Program-made: the position numbers and the translations under genes | Notes under the pieces: model-generated | What the model saw: only the letters and a program-made list of their open reading frames with translations | What the model was told of the DNA's origin: nothing | Database searches by the model: none | Shown here: positions 8,204 to 15,338 of the stretch, piece by piece | Numbering within the stretch: position 1 is the first letter of the stretch | Layout: the number at the start of each line of letters is the position of its first letter | NCBI GenBank assembly: GCA_012517355.1 | Contig: JAAYVD010000010.1 | Coordinates: forward strand, 1 to 58,384 | Origin: Candidatus Rifleibacteriota bacterium | GTDB lineage: Bacteria; Muiribacteriota; Ozemobacteria; Ozemobacterales; Ozemobacteraceae | DNA: 58,384 nt | Direction: 5' to 3'

Positions 8204-9160
8204 TCAGGCCTGGGTGGCGGAGGTCTGGGGGGCGGCGGCGGCGGGCGCCGTCAGCGCCTGCAGAGAAGCCGGGTCGCTGGCGAAGGCGATGGCCGCCTCG
8301 GCGACGGTCTTCTTGACGAGGGGCCCGACCACCTTGCCGGCGCCGAGTTCGACGAAGGTGCGGAACCCGTCGGCCCACAGGCGCTGGACGGTTCCTTCCC
8401 AGCGGACGGCCCCGGTCAGCTGGTCGAGCAGCTTGGCCTTCAGGTCGGCCGCCCGGGTGGTGGGCAGGGTATCGACGTTGGTGTAGACGGGAACGCGCGC
8501 GTCGGCGAAGGGAACGGTCGCGAGCACCGTGGCGAGCCGGTCGCGGGCGGCGCCCATGAGGGGCGAATGGAACGGGCCCGACACCTCGAGGGGAATGACC
8601 CGCTTGGCGCCCTTCTGCTGGGCGAGCTGGGAAGCCTTCGCCACGGCGGCCTTGGCGCCGCTGATGACGAGCTGCCCGGGGCAGTTCTCGTTGGCGATGA
8701 CGCAGACGCCCTGGTCGGCCGCTTCGCGGCAGGCGTCGGCGAGGGTCTCGCGGGGCAGCATCATGACCGCGGCCATCGCCCCGGTGCCGGACGGACAGGC
8801 GGTCTCCATGGCGCGGGCCCGCTCGTCGACCAGTCGCAGCAGGTCGTCGAAGGAGGCGACGCCGGCCGCGTAGAGGGCGGCGTATTCCCCCAGGCTGTGG
8901 CCGGCGGCCGCCCCGAAGGCGAAGCCGGCGCGGCGCAGGGCCTCGACCAGGAGGGCGGAGGCGAAGAAGATGGCCGGCTGGGTGTTGGTGGTCTCCTTCA
9001 GAACGGCCTCGGGACCATCGAAGCAGACCTGGCTGAGCGGCCGGCCCAGCAGGCGGTCGGTACGGGCGGCCATCTCGGCGGCCCAGGGGAAGGCCTCGAC
9101 CATGGCCTTGGCCATGCCGACCTTCTGGGAACCTTGTCCGGGGAAGACGAGGACGTTCAT
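8204..9160 (-). CDS. fabD: Malonyl-CoA:ACP transacylase
   Basis: A 318-residue enzyme that moves malonyl from CoA to ACP. It has the N-terminal FPGQGSQKVGM, nucleophile Ser89 in GHSLGEYAAL, the Arg region LRLVDERARAM, and His198 in EVSGPFHSPLM; the order and length are typical of FabD. The start at ATG 9160 is preceded by GGAAGGAAGTG. A short Ala/Pro/Thr tail (PAAAAPQTSATQA) extends the usual C terminus. Confidence 0.97.
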   Translation of the reverse strand: MNVLVFPGQGSQKVGMAKAMVEAFPWAAEMAARTDRLLGRPLSQVCFDGPEAVLKETTNTQPAIFFASALLVEALRRAGFAFGAAAGHSLGEYAALYAAGVASFDDLLRLVDERARAMETACPSGTGAMAAVMMLPRETLADACREAADQGVCVIANENCPGQLVISGAKAAVAKASQLAQQKGAKRVIPLEVSGPFHSPLMGAARDRLATVLATVPFADARVPVYTNVDTLPTTRAADLKAKLLDQLTGAVRWEGTVQRLWADGFRTFVELGAGKVVGPLVKKTVAEAAIAFASDPASLQALTAPAAAAPQTSATQA

Positions 9161-9426
9161 ACGGTCACTTCCTTCCATTCAGTGAGTTCTGCCCGGCGCG
9201 GGCCATACGGGATCGCGCGGACCGCCCGGCCGGTCGTGGTCAGGCCTGCGGTTCGCCATCCGGTCGGCTTCTCGGGACCGGCCGGGGGTCTCCCGGCAGG
9301 TTCCGGTTTCCGGCGACGATTCCGGCGTCCGCGGCCAGCTCTGGCATTCGCAGCCAGTTCCGGCGTCCGGATCGGGTCTGGTTTCACGGTCAGCACCGGC
9401 TTTCGCCGCAGCCCTGCCCCTGGCGG
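9161..9426. other. Spacer between fabK and fabD with short degenerate repeats
   Basis: A 266-bp spacer inside the operon. It contains several TTCCGGCGTCCG/CAGTTCCGG repeats (about 9300-9375 and 9425-9440). An open frame of about 79 codons crosses it but is Arg/Pro-rich with no family resemblance, so I do not call a gene. Confidence 0.5.
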
Positions 9427-10410
9427 TCAGTTCCGGTTCTCGGCGGCGGCGGGGCCGGTCTTGGCTTCCGAAAACAGCCCGCGCAGGCGGGCGAAGATGG
9501 CGGGAAGGTCGTGCTCGAACCGGGCGAAGATGTTCGCCACCGGTTCCTCGGTGTCGATCAGGCCGCAGACCTGGCCGGCCATCACGGTGCCGTCGTCGGT
9601 GTTGCCCTCGACCACGGCCCGCCGCAGGGCGCCGCGGCCCATCTCGTCGAGCTGCTCGGGGGTGGCCCCCTTCTTCTCGGCCTCGATGTACTGCTTCGCC
9701 AGCTTGTTCATGATGACCCGCACCGGGTGGCCGGTGGAATAGCCGGTGGCGACGGTGTCGCGGTCCTTGGCCTGGGCCACGACCTTCTTGTAGTTGGGGT
9801 GGGCATGGCACTCCCGCGACAGGATGAAGCGGGTTCCCATCTGGATGCCCTCGGCGCCGAGGGCGAAGGCGGCGACCAGGCCGCGGGCGTCGGCGATGCC
9901 GCCGGCGGCGATGACCGGGATCGAGACGGCATCGACGATCTGGGGGATCAGCACCATGGTGGTGATGTCGCCGATGTGGCCGCCCGACTCGGTGCCTTCC
10001 GCGACCAGGGCGTCGACGCCCGACCGTTCCAGTCTCTTGGCGAGAGCCACCGAGGAGACGACGGGGATGACCTTGGTGCCGGCCTCCTTGCAGGCCTTGA
10101 CGTAGGGCCCGGGGTTTCCCGCGCCGGTGGTGACGACCGCCACGCGTTCCTTCAGGCAGATGTCGACGATCTCGGCCGCGTTGGGCATCAGCAGCATGAT
10201 GTTGACGCCGAACGGCTTGTCGGTCTGCGCCTTGATGGCATGGATCTCCTGGCGCAGGTGGTCGAGGTCCATCGACCCCGAGCCCAGGACGCCCAGACCG
10301 CCGGCGTTGCTGACGGCGGCGACCAGGCGCGACGAACTGACCCAGGCCATGCCGCCCTGGAGGATGGGGAACCGGATGTTGAGCAACTTGGTGAGGCGGG
10401 TTTCGATCAT
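9427..10410 (-). CDS. fabK: Enoyl-ACP reductase II (FabK)
   Basis: A 327-residue FMN-dependent enoyl-ACP reductase, replacing FabI in the last step of each elongation cycle. It opens as FabK does (TRLTKLLNIRFPILQGGMAWVSSSRLVAAVSNAGGLG) and has GVNIMLLMP, VVTTGAGNPGPYVK, the catalytic-loop TESGGHIGD, and AAGGIADARGLVAAFALGAEGIQMGTRF. It sits between plsX and fabD, the position often taken by fabH. Compared with the second homologue (4784-5737), this is the standard form. Confidence 0.94.
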   Translation of the reverse strand: MIETRLTKLLNIRFPILQGGMAWVSSSRLVAAVSNAGGLGVLGSGSMDLDHLRQEIHAIKAQTDKPFGVNIMLLMPNAAEIVDICLKERVAVVTTGAGNPGPYVKACKEAGTKVIPVVSSVALAKRLERSGVDALVAEGTESGGHIGDITTMVLIPQIVDAVSIPVIAAGGIADARGLVAAFALGAEGIQMGTRFILSRECHAHPNYKKVVAQAKDRDTVATGYSTGHPVRVIMNKLAKQYIEAEKKGATPEQLDEMGRGALRRAVVEGNTDDGTVMAGQVCGLIDTEEPVANIFARFEHDLPAIFARLRGLFSEAKTGPAAAENRN

Positions 10411-10494
10411 GGGGCGGACCTCCGGGACATCAGGAATGATGCGGGGCGTCGCACGGACCGGGAGGGAGAGGGGAAACCGGCCGCCGCCCCTTCG

Positions 10495-11505
10495 TCAGCG
10501 GGCATCGCCCTGGGCCTGGGGACCGGCCACCTGGGCCACCCGTCGGGTGATGGTGCCGATCACGTCGGTTTTGGCATACTCCGTGGCGAGTTGCAGGGCG
10601 TGGGCGATGACGCGGGCCTTGGACTTGCCGTGGCAGACGATGGCCCCGCCCGCGATGCCGAGGAGGGGGGCGCCGCTGTATTCGGGGGCGTCGGGCTGGT
10701 AGCGCCGCAGTTGCGTGGCCAGCCGGCCGGCGATCTCGGGGGGAAGGCCCGCCCCGGCGATGGCCTTCTTGAGGGGGTTCATGATCATCTCGGCCACCCC
10801 CTCGCTGGTCTTCAGCAGGATGTTGCCGACGAACCCGTCGGCGACCACGACGTGGGCCTCGCCCGCGAACATGTGGTCGGGTTCGATGTTGCCGACGAAG
10901 TTCAGGGGGGCCTTGGCGAGCAGGTCGTAGGCCGCCTTGGTCAGGTCGTTCCCCTTGCCGGGCTCGGACCCGACGTTGAGGAGGCCGACCTTGGGCGCGG
11001 GGATGCGGCAGATGGCCTCGTAGTAGGCGGAGCCCATCAGGGCGAACTGCAGCAGGTGGAACGGGCGGCAGTCGACGTTGGCGCCCACGTCGCAGACCAG
11101 GACGCCATGCTCGGCCGCGGTGGGCAACAGCACCGAGATGGGGGGACGCTCGACACCGGGGATGCGGCCGATCTCGAGCAGCGAGGCGGCCATCTGGGCC
11201 CCGGTGCTGCCGGCCGACAGGAAGGCGGCGGCCTTTCCTTCCTTCACGAGACGGGCGGCCACCGCCACCGAGGCGTTCTTCTTGCGCCGCAGGGCGGTGG
11301 TCGGGGTCTCCCCCATCTCGACGAAATCAGCGGTGTGGGAGATCTCGCAGGACGCCGGCAGGTCAGGCAGGGTCTCGCGGATGTCAGACTCGCGACCGAC
11401 CAGGATCAACCCCGCGGGGCCGGCCTCGTCGAGATACTGTTTCGCCCCGAGCACGAGTTCACGAGGGGCGAAATCGCCCCCCATGACGTCGATGGCGATC
11501 TTCAT
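10495..11505 (-). CDS. plsX: Phosphate acyltransferase PlsX
   Basis: A 336-residue enzyme converting acyl-ACP to acyl-phosphate for phospholipid synthesis. Conserved blocks seen are IDVMGGDFAP at the N terminus, FLSAGSTGAQMA, LNVGSEPGKGN, FVGNIEPDHMF and GAPLLGIAGGAIVCHGKS. It begins 14 bases after rpmF, the widespread rpmF-plsX coupling. The partner plsY is not in the window. Confidence 0.97.
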   Translation of the reverse strand: MKIAIDVMGGDFAPRELVLGAKQYLDEAGPAGLILVGRESDIRETLPDLPASCEISHTADFVEMGETPTTALRRKKNASVAVAARLVKEGKAAAFLSAGSTGAQMAASLLEIGRIPGVERPPISVLLPTAAEHGVLVCDVGANVDCRPFHLLQFALMGSAYYEAICRIPAPKVGLLNVGSEPGKGNDLTKAAYDLLAKAPLNFVGNIEPDHMFAGEAHVVVADGFVGNILLKTSEGVAEMIMNPLKKAIAGAGLPPEIAGRLATQLRRYQPDAPEYSGAPLLGIAGGAIVCHGKSKARVIAHALQLATEYAKTDVIGTITRRVAQVAGPQAQGDAR

Positions 11506-11519
11506 CGATCAGTGAGAGG

Positions 11520-11708
11520 TCAGGCCTTCTCGACTTCGAACACCTTCGTCTTCTTGCTGTAGTGTCCGCAGGCGGGGCACACGCGGTGTGCCAGCTTGAT
11601 CTCGAAGCAGTTGGTGCACTTGGCCAACGGCAGGGGGGCCAGCTTGTCATGCATGCGGCGCTGATACTTGCGCAACTTGGAACCACGATGTTTTGGACAC
11701 GCGCCCAT
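11520..11708 (-). CDS. rpmF: 50S ribosomal protein L32
   Basis: A 62-residue basic ribosomal protein with the four zinc-ligand cysteines in CTNC (31, 34) and CPAC (44, 47) and the family motif HDKLAPLPLAKC. The N terminus is less canonical (MGACPKHRGSKLRKYQRRM). GGAGGAG precedes the ATG. It is the first gene of the operon read from the promoter at 11747-11775. Confidence 0.95.
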   Translation of the reverse strand: MGACPKHRGSKLRKYQRRMHDKLAPLPLAKCTNCFEIKLAHRVCPACGHYSKKTKVFEVEKA

Positions 11709-11746
11709 GGGGAACTCCTCCGTTACTGATAAAAGTGAGTCTTCGG

Positions 11747-11775
11747 ACTATAGCAGATTCCGGGCCCCGAGTCAA
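11747..11775 (-). promoter_or_regulatory. Sigma-70 promoter of the rpmF-plsX-fab operon
   Basis: On the minus strand TTGACT, a 17-base spacer, then TATAGT. The expected start is about 30 bases before the rpmF ATG. It is the only strong promoter I see for the whole block down to fabF. Confidence 0.8.
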
Positions 11776-11780
11776 CATCC

Positions 11781-11809
11781 TTGCTTCCTGCCGACCTCGG
11801 TGCCATACT
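11781..11809 (+). promoter_or_regulatory. Probable promoter of the exported 2H phosphoesterase gene
   Basis: TTGCTT, 17 bases, CATACT on the plus strand, back to back with the rpmF promoter. Predicted leader is about 35 bases with GGAGG before the ATG. Confidence 0.5.
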
Positions 11810-11850
11810 GGCAGAGACGCGATCCCACCATCCCAACCGGAGGCCTTCCC

Positions 11851-12585
11851 ATGTCGAACTGCCTGTACCGCCTGCCCCGACCCTGGCGCGCCGCCGCCCT
11901 GGCCGCCCTGCTCCTGGCCGTCTGCCTGCCCCTGGCCGCCCAGCAGCCGGTCCCGGCGCCGAAGGATGCCAAGATCAACATCTTCGCCGTGCTGTCCCCC
12001 GAGATCGAGGCGGCCGCCAAGACCTGCAGCCAGGACCTCTTCGACCAGGAACACCTCAGCACCTTCCCCCAACTGGGCTTCCAGGTGCACTGCACCCTGT
12101 ACATGACCAGCTACCCGCCCGCCGCCCTCGACCAGCTGAAGGACCTGGCGGCCTCGTTCGCCGCGACCGTCAAACCCTTCCCCGCCACGACCACCGGCAT
12201 GTCCATCACCAAGGACAACTGGTTCTTCCTGAACGTCGAGCGCGACCGCAACCTGCAGACCCTCTGCGACGAGGTCGTCAAGATGGCTTCCCCGCTGCGC
12301 TCCCCCACCAGCTTCATCCCCGACTGGGCGAAGGACAACCCCGAGAAGGTCGAGTGCATCAAGAAATACGGGAGTCCCAACGTGTTCTCCCAGTTCGAAC
12401 CCCACCTGACCCTGCTGGCGAAAGCGGATGGCGCCGCCCTCCAGCGGTTCGTCGCGGCCAACGCCCAGAACCCGGCCTACGCCACGCCCATCGCCGGCCG
12501 CGTCGTCGGCATCGGCCTCGGCGAGGCCGACCGCAACGGGCAGATCGCCACCCCGACCGCCATCTTCCTCTTCCCCGCGAACTGA
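11851..12585 (+). CDS. Exported 2H phosphoesterase-like protein
   Basis: A 244-residue protein with a signal peptide (residues 11-30, WRAAALAALLLAVCLPLAA). Two HxT-type motifs, HCTL (His80-Thr82) and HLTL (His185-Thr187), lie about 105 residues apart, each in a hydrophobic strand context (GFQVHCTLYMT, FEPHLTLLAK). This pair is the active-site signature of the 2H phosphoesterase superfamily (2'-5' RNA ligase, cyclic phosphodiesterases), which act on 2',3'-cyclic or 2'-5' phosphates. Such proteins are normally cytoplasmic, so a secreted form is unusual. The start is supported by AACCGGAGG eight bases before the ATG. The family call is an inference from motifs, and the substrate is unknown. Confidence 0.7.
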   Translation: MSNCLYRLPRPWRAAALAALLLAVCLPLAAQQPVPAPKDAKINIFAVLSPEIEAAAKTCSQDLFDQEHLSTFPQLGFQVHCTLYMTSYPPAALDQLKDLAASFAATVKPFPATTTGMSITKDNWFFLNVERDRNLQTLCDEVVKMASPLRSPTSFIPDWAKDNPEKVECIKKYGSPNVFSQFEPHLTLLAKADGAALQRFVAANAQNPAYATPIAGRVVGIGLGEADRNGQIATPTAIFLFPAN

Positions 12586-12662
12586 GCGGTAGGGGTCACC
12601 CGGGCTCAGGAAAAGCGCGACTCTCTCCGATAAGGGGGGCAAGACCTCCCGGAGGTGTCGCC

Positions 12663-14441
12663 ATGTCGTGCGTCACGCCCTTCCATAAAGGCCTCCTGTT
12701 CCTCGGACTGCTGGCCGTCACCACCCTCATCCTGGGCGGCTGCACCAGCAGCGCCAACTCCCTGTCGGCCAGCCGCCAGACCCTGACCGCGGAAGGCGAG
12801 GGGACCGCCACCGCGACCGCCGCCATCCCGACGAACAAGGCCCCGGTGGTCAACCTGCTGACCTCCAACAGCATCGTCGGGTTCGGCAGCCAGGTCACCC
12901 TCACGGCCGAAGCCATCGACCCCGACGGCGATGCCTTGGAGTACAACTGGTCCGCCTCGTCGGGCGTCATCGTCAACCAGACCGCCAACCAGATCACCTG
13001 GAAAGCCCCCGACGCGGCCACCAGCAGCATGATCAAGTGCTCGGTCGCCGACCCCAAGGGCGCGCAGAACCAGGCGCAGGCCCAGATCGACGTCGTCGGC
13101 GGACGGGTCTACCGGCTGAACCTCTCCCTCAACCGTTCCTCGTTGTACGCCGGAACCCTGGCCAGCACCGACGGGTCGGAATGGGTCCCCCTGGCGCAGG
13201 CCAAGGTCACCCTGGCCGACATCGACCAGGTCGGCATCTCCGACGCCACCGGAAAGGTGGAGTTCAACGTCGACGCCGGCGTCCAGGTCGCCAGCCAGAC
13301 CCGGGTCGTGGTGCGCTACCTCGACTGGGAAGCCCGGTACACGGTCGTCTTTCCCAGCAAGGGCAGCGTGATGGCCGATGCCCTGCAGTTCTACCCCGGG
13401 TTCGACGGGGTCACCGTGGCGATCGGCCGCGGCGACTCGTTCGCCACGCGGCGGGGCGGGGTCGAGGTCAGCGTCGTCGAGCAGACCGCCGGCGAGGACA
13501 AGCCTTTGTCCGAGGTCACCGTCCAGGTCGGAGCCGGGCAGCAGACCGCCCTCGGCGGGATCGCCTTCCTGTCCACCGAGGTGCCGGGGAGCGAGGCCGT
13601 CCTGCGCGTGACCAAGTCGGGGTACCGGCCGGTGTCGGGGTATCGCATCCCCGTCGTCTTCGACGGCCTGACCCTGGTGCGGACGACGATGCTGGCCGAA
13701 GCGGCCAGTCCGCGGACGGACGCGACGGTGGCCTGGACCCGGCCCTTCAACGGCCAGAAGGCGGTTCCGGTGACCGGGCCCTTCGAGATCGGGTTCGGCC
13801 AGCCCATGGAAAAGAGCACGATCTTCAACGACCTCGAGATGGTCATCCAGGAGAGCGAGAGCCGGACGACCTTGATCCTGAACGGCACCGGGCTGGCCAA
13901 CCGGTTCACGGCGACCTGGGACGGCGACACCCTGCTGCGGCTGACCCCGAAGGCGGCCCTGAAGCCCCTGAAGAAGTACAGTTTCTCGGTCGCGCGCTGG
14001 ACCGCCCACGCCCAGGACGGCCGCGTGCTGAAGAGCTACGCCGGCATGTTCGGCAGTTTCACCACCGATTCCGACGGCAGCCCGGTCGTGGTCTCGACCT
14101 CGCCCCGCAACGGCGACACCGGCTTCCCGCGGTCGGGGCCGTTCGTGCTGACCTTCGACCGCCCGATGGACCCGGCGACCCTGAAGAGCGGGCTGACGAT
14201 CGAGGTCACGAACGTGCAGACCGGCGCCAGGGTGACCATCGACGGCTCGACCCTCGAGGCCAACTTCGCGGTGACCTGGGCGGCCGACGACACCGTGCTG
14301 TCCCTGGCCCCGCGCAAGCAGCTGCGCGCCTACACCCCCTACCTGGTCAAGCTGCTGGGGAGCGGCCTGAAATCGCGCTCGGGCCGGTCGGTCGAGCAGT
14401 TCGCCAACCTCTGGGGCCAGTTCACCACCGGCGCTCTGTAG
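12663..14441 (+). CDS. Lipoprotein with PKD/Ig-like and SbsA Ig-like (Big_5) domains
   Basis: A 592-residue surface lipoprotein. Lipobox LILGGC places the lipidated Cys at 27. Following a Ser/Thr/Ala linker comes a PKD/Ig-like domain (VTLTAEAIDPDGDALEYNWSA), two carboxypeptidase-regulatory-like segments (ISDATGKVEFNV; VTVQVGAGQQTALGG) and two SbsA-type Ig-like domains. The last two carry the typical FEIGFGQPMEKST and FVLTFDRPMDPATL motifs and end with GSFTT/GQFTT. These are adhesion or scaffolding modules; no catalytic motif is seen. GGAGGTG precedes the ATG at 12663. It lies 77 bases after the phosphoesterase gene and may share its transcript. Confidence 0.85.
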   Translation: MSCVTPFHKGLLFLGLLAVTTLILGGCTSSANSLSASRQTLTAEGEGTATATAAIPTNKAPVVNLLTSNSIVGFGSQVTLTAEAIDPDGDALEYNWSASSGVIVNQTANQITWKAPDAATSSMIKCSVADPKGAQNQAQAQIDVVGGRVYRLNLSLNRSSLYAGTLASTDGSEWVPLAQAKVTLADIDQVGISDATGKVEFNVDAGVQVASQTRVVVRYLDWEARYTVVFPSKGSVMADALQFYPGFDGVTVAIGRGDSFATRRGGVEVSVVEQTAGEDKPLSEVTVQVGAGQQTALGGIAFLSTEVPGSEAVLRVTKSGYRPVSGYRIPVVFDGLTLVRTTMLAEAASPRTDATVAWTRPFNGQKAVPVTGPFEIGFGQPMEKSTIFNDLEMVIQESESRTTLILNGTGLANRFTATWDGDTLLRLTPKAALKPLKKYSFSVARWTAHAQDGRVLKSYAGMFGSFTTDSDGSPVVVSTSPRNGDTGFPRSGPFVLTFDRPMDPATLKSGLTIEVTNVQTGARVTIDGSTLEANFAVTWAADDTVLSLAPRKQLRAYTPYLVKLLGSGLKSRSGRSVEQFANLWGQFTTGAL

Positions 14442-14471
14442 AAGGGAACCGGGCGGCCGGTCACCGCCGGG

Positions 14472-15155
14472 TCAGGCGGGAGGGGTGCTGGCCGGCGTGG
14501 TGAGACGCAGGGCGGGGCGGCCCGAAGGCAGCACCATCTCGGCGAGGTTGGCCGGAGGGAAGACCTCCTGGGCCATTTCCCGCAGCCCGGCGTCCAGGAC
14601 GATCTGGTTGTGCCCCGGGGAGAGAAGACCCGGAACGGCCTTGCGGATCTCGATGAGCACGGGCGACAGCACCAAAAAGTCCATGCGGATGGCCGGGTCG
14701 CCCATGACGCTCGAGAAGAAGGAGTCGGCGAACAGGAACTGGGAAACGCCGAGGGGGCAGACCGACCGCGCCGCCTCCATGATCTCGCGGGCCGCGGCAA
14801 ACGCATCCCGGGGGCCGTCGGGGCCGAGGAACAGGTTCACCACCTCGAACAGGTCGAACCGGTCGACGACGCCGTGGGCCCGGCTGACCGCGCGGGCGAC
14901 CGCGACGTAGTAGGTCTGCAGGCCCTGGATCAGGGTCTTGAAATCCGCGTCGGTTTCGGGTCGCGGGTGCAGGCTGGTGAGGAGGAAGGCCCCCGGCTGC
15001 TGGCGGATGTCGGCGGCAGCGGTGTTGGTCATGATCGTGCCGTTGATCGACCGGGAGAGCATGTCGGCAGCCGGAGACGGATTCTGGAGCTTCTTGAGCT
15101 CGGCCCGCAACCGTTCGCACTCGGGACACGGGGCCTTGGTGAAGACATCGAACAT
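14472..15155 (-). CDS. Degenerate class III nucleotidyl-cyclase-like protein with N-terminal CxxC
   Basis: A 227-residue soluble protein. A short Cys-pair helix (CPECERLRAELKKLQ, Cys10/Cys13) precedes a domain from about residue 55 to 200 whose order matches a class III cyclase homology domain. FLLTSLHPR stands where LFADIRGFT is expected. GVVDRFDLFEVVNLFLGP corresponds to the usual VDKFIGDAVMAVFGAP, and DAFAAAREIMEAA to the helix after it. Further on, SSVMGDPAIRMDFLVLSP corresponds to GxIGSxxRMDYTVIGD. Both metal-binding Asp positions and the transition-state Asn appear lost, so if homologous it should be catalytically dead and act as a sensor or partner. AGGAGGAAG precedes the ATG. It is divergent from the amidohydrolase-CYTH gene. 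The homology is my reading by eye. Confidence 0.6.
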   Translation of the reverse strand: MFDVFTKAPCPECERLRAELKKLQNPSPAADMLSRSINGTIMTNTAAADIRQQPGAFLLTSLHPRPETDADFKTLIQGLQTYYVAVARAVSRAHGVVDRFDLFEVVNLFLGPDGPRDAFAAAREIMEAARSVCPLGVSQFLFADSFFSSVMGDPAIRMDFLVLSPVLIEIRKAVPGLLSPGHNQIVLDAGLREMAQEVFPPANLAEMVLPSGRPALRLTTPASTPPA

Positions 15156-15249
15156 TCCCACGACTTCCTCCTGGGGTGACAGCGAGGTCCGGGCGGACCG
15201 GCCGGAAAGGCCTGCCGGTTTCGGGCGGTCGCCGCCGACGCCCGGTTCC

Positions 15250-15301
15250 ATTCTACCTCATCCAGGAAATTGGTGTCGGCGGTTTTGGCGCGTGGTATGA
15301 T
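15250..15301. promoter_or_regulatory. Divergent control region between the pseudo-cyclase and amidohydrolase-CYTH genes
   Basis: For the plus-strand gene an extended -10 TGGTATGAT lies at 15293-15301, giving a leader of about 30 bases, with a weak -35. For the minus-strand gene TAGAAT (complement of 15250-15255) lies 18 bases from CCGACA (complement of 15274-15279). The two promoters nearly overlap, so one regulator could control both genes. Confidence 0.4.
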
Positions 15302-15338
15302 GCGGGAACGACAAACGAGAAAGGACGAAAAAATCCCC

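Noticed and set aside
9157-9396. Small minus-strand gene between fabK and fabD
   Set aside because: It is Arg/Pro-rich, crosses degenerate repeats, overlaps the fabD start and resembles no family.
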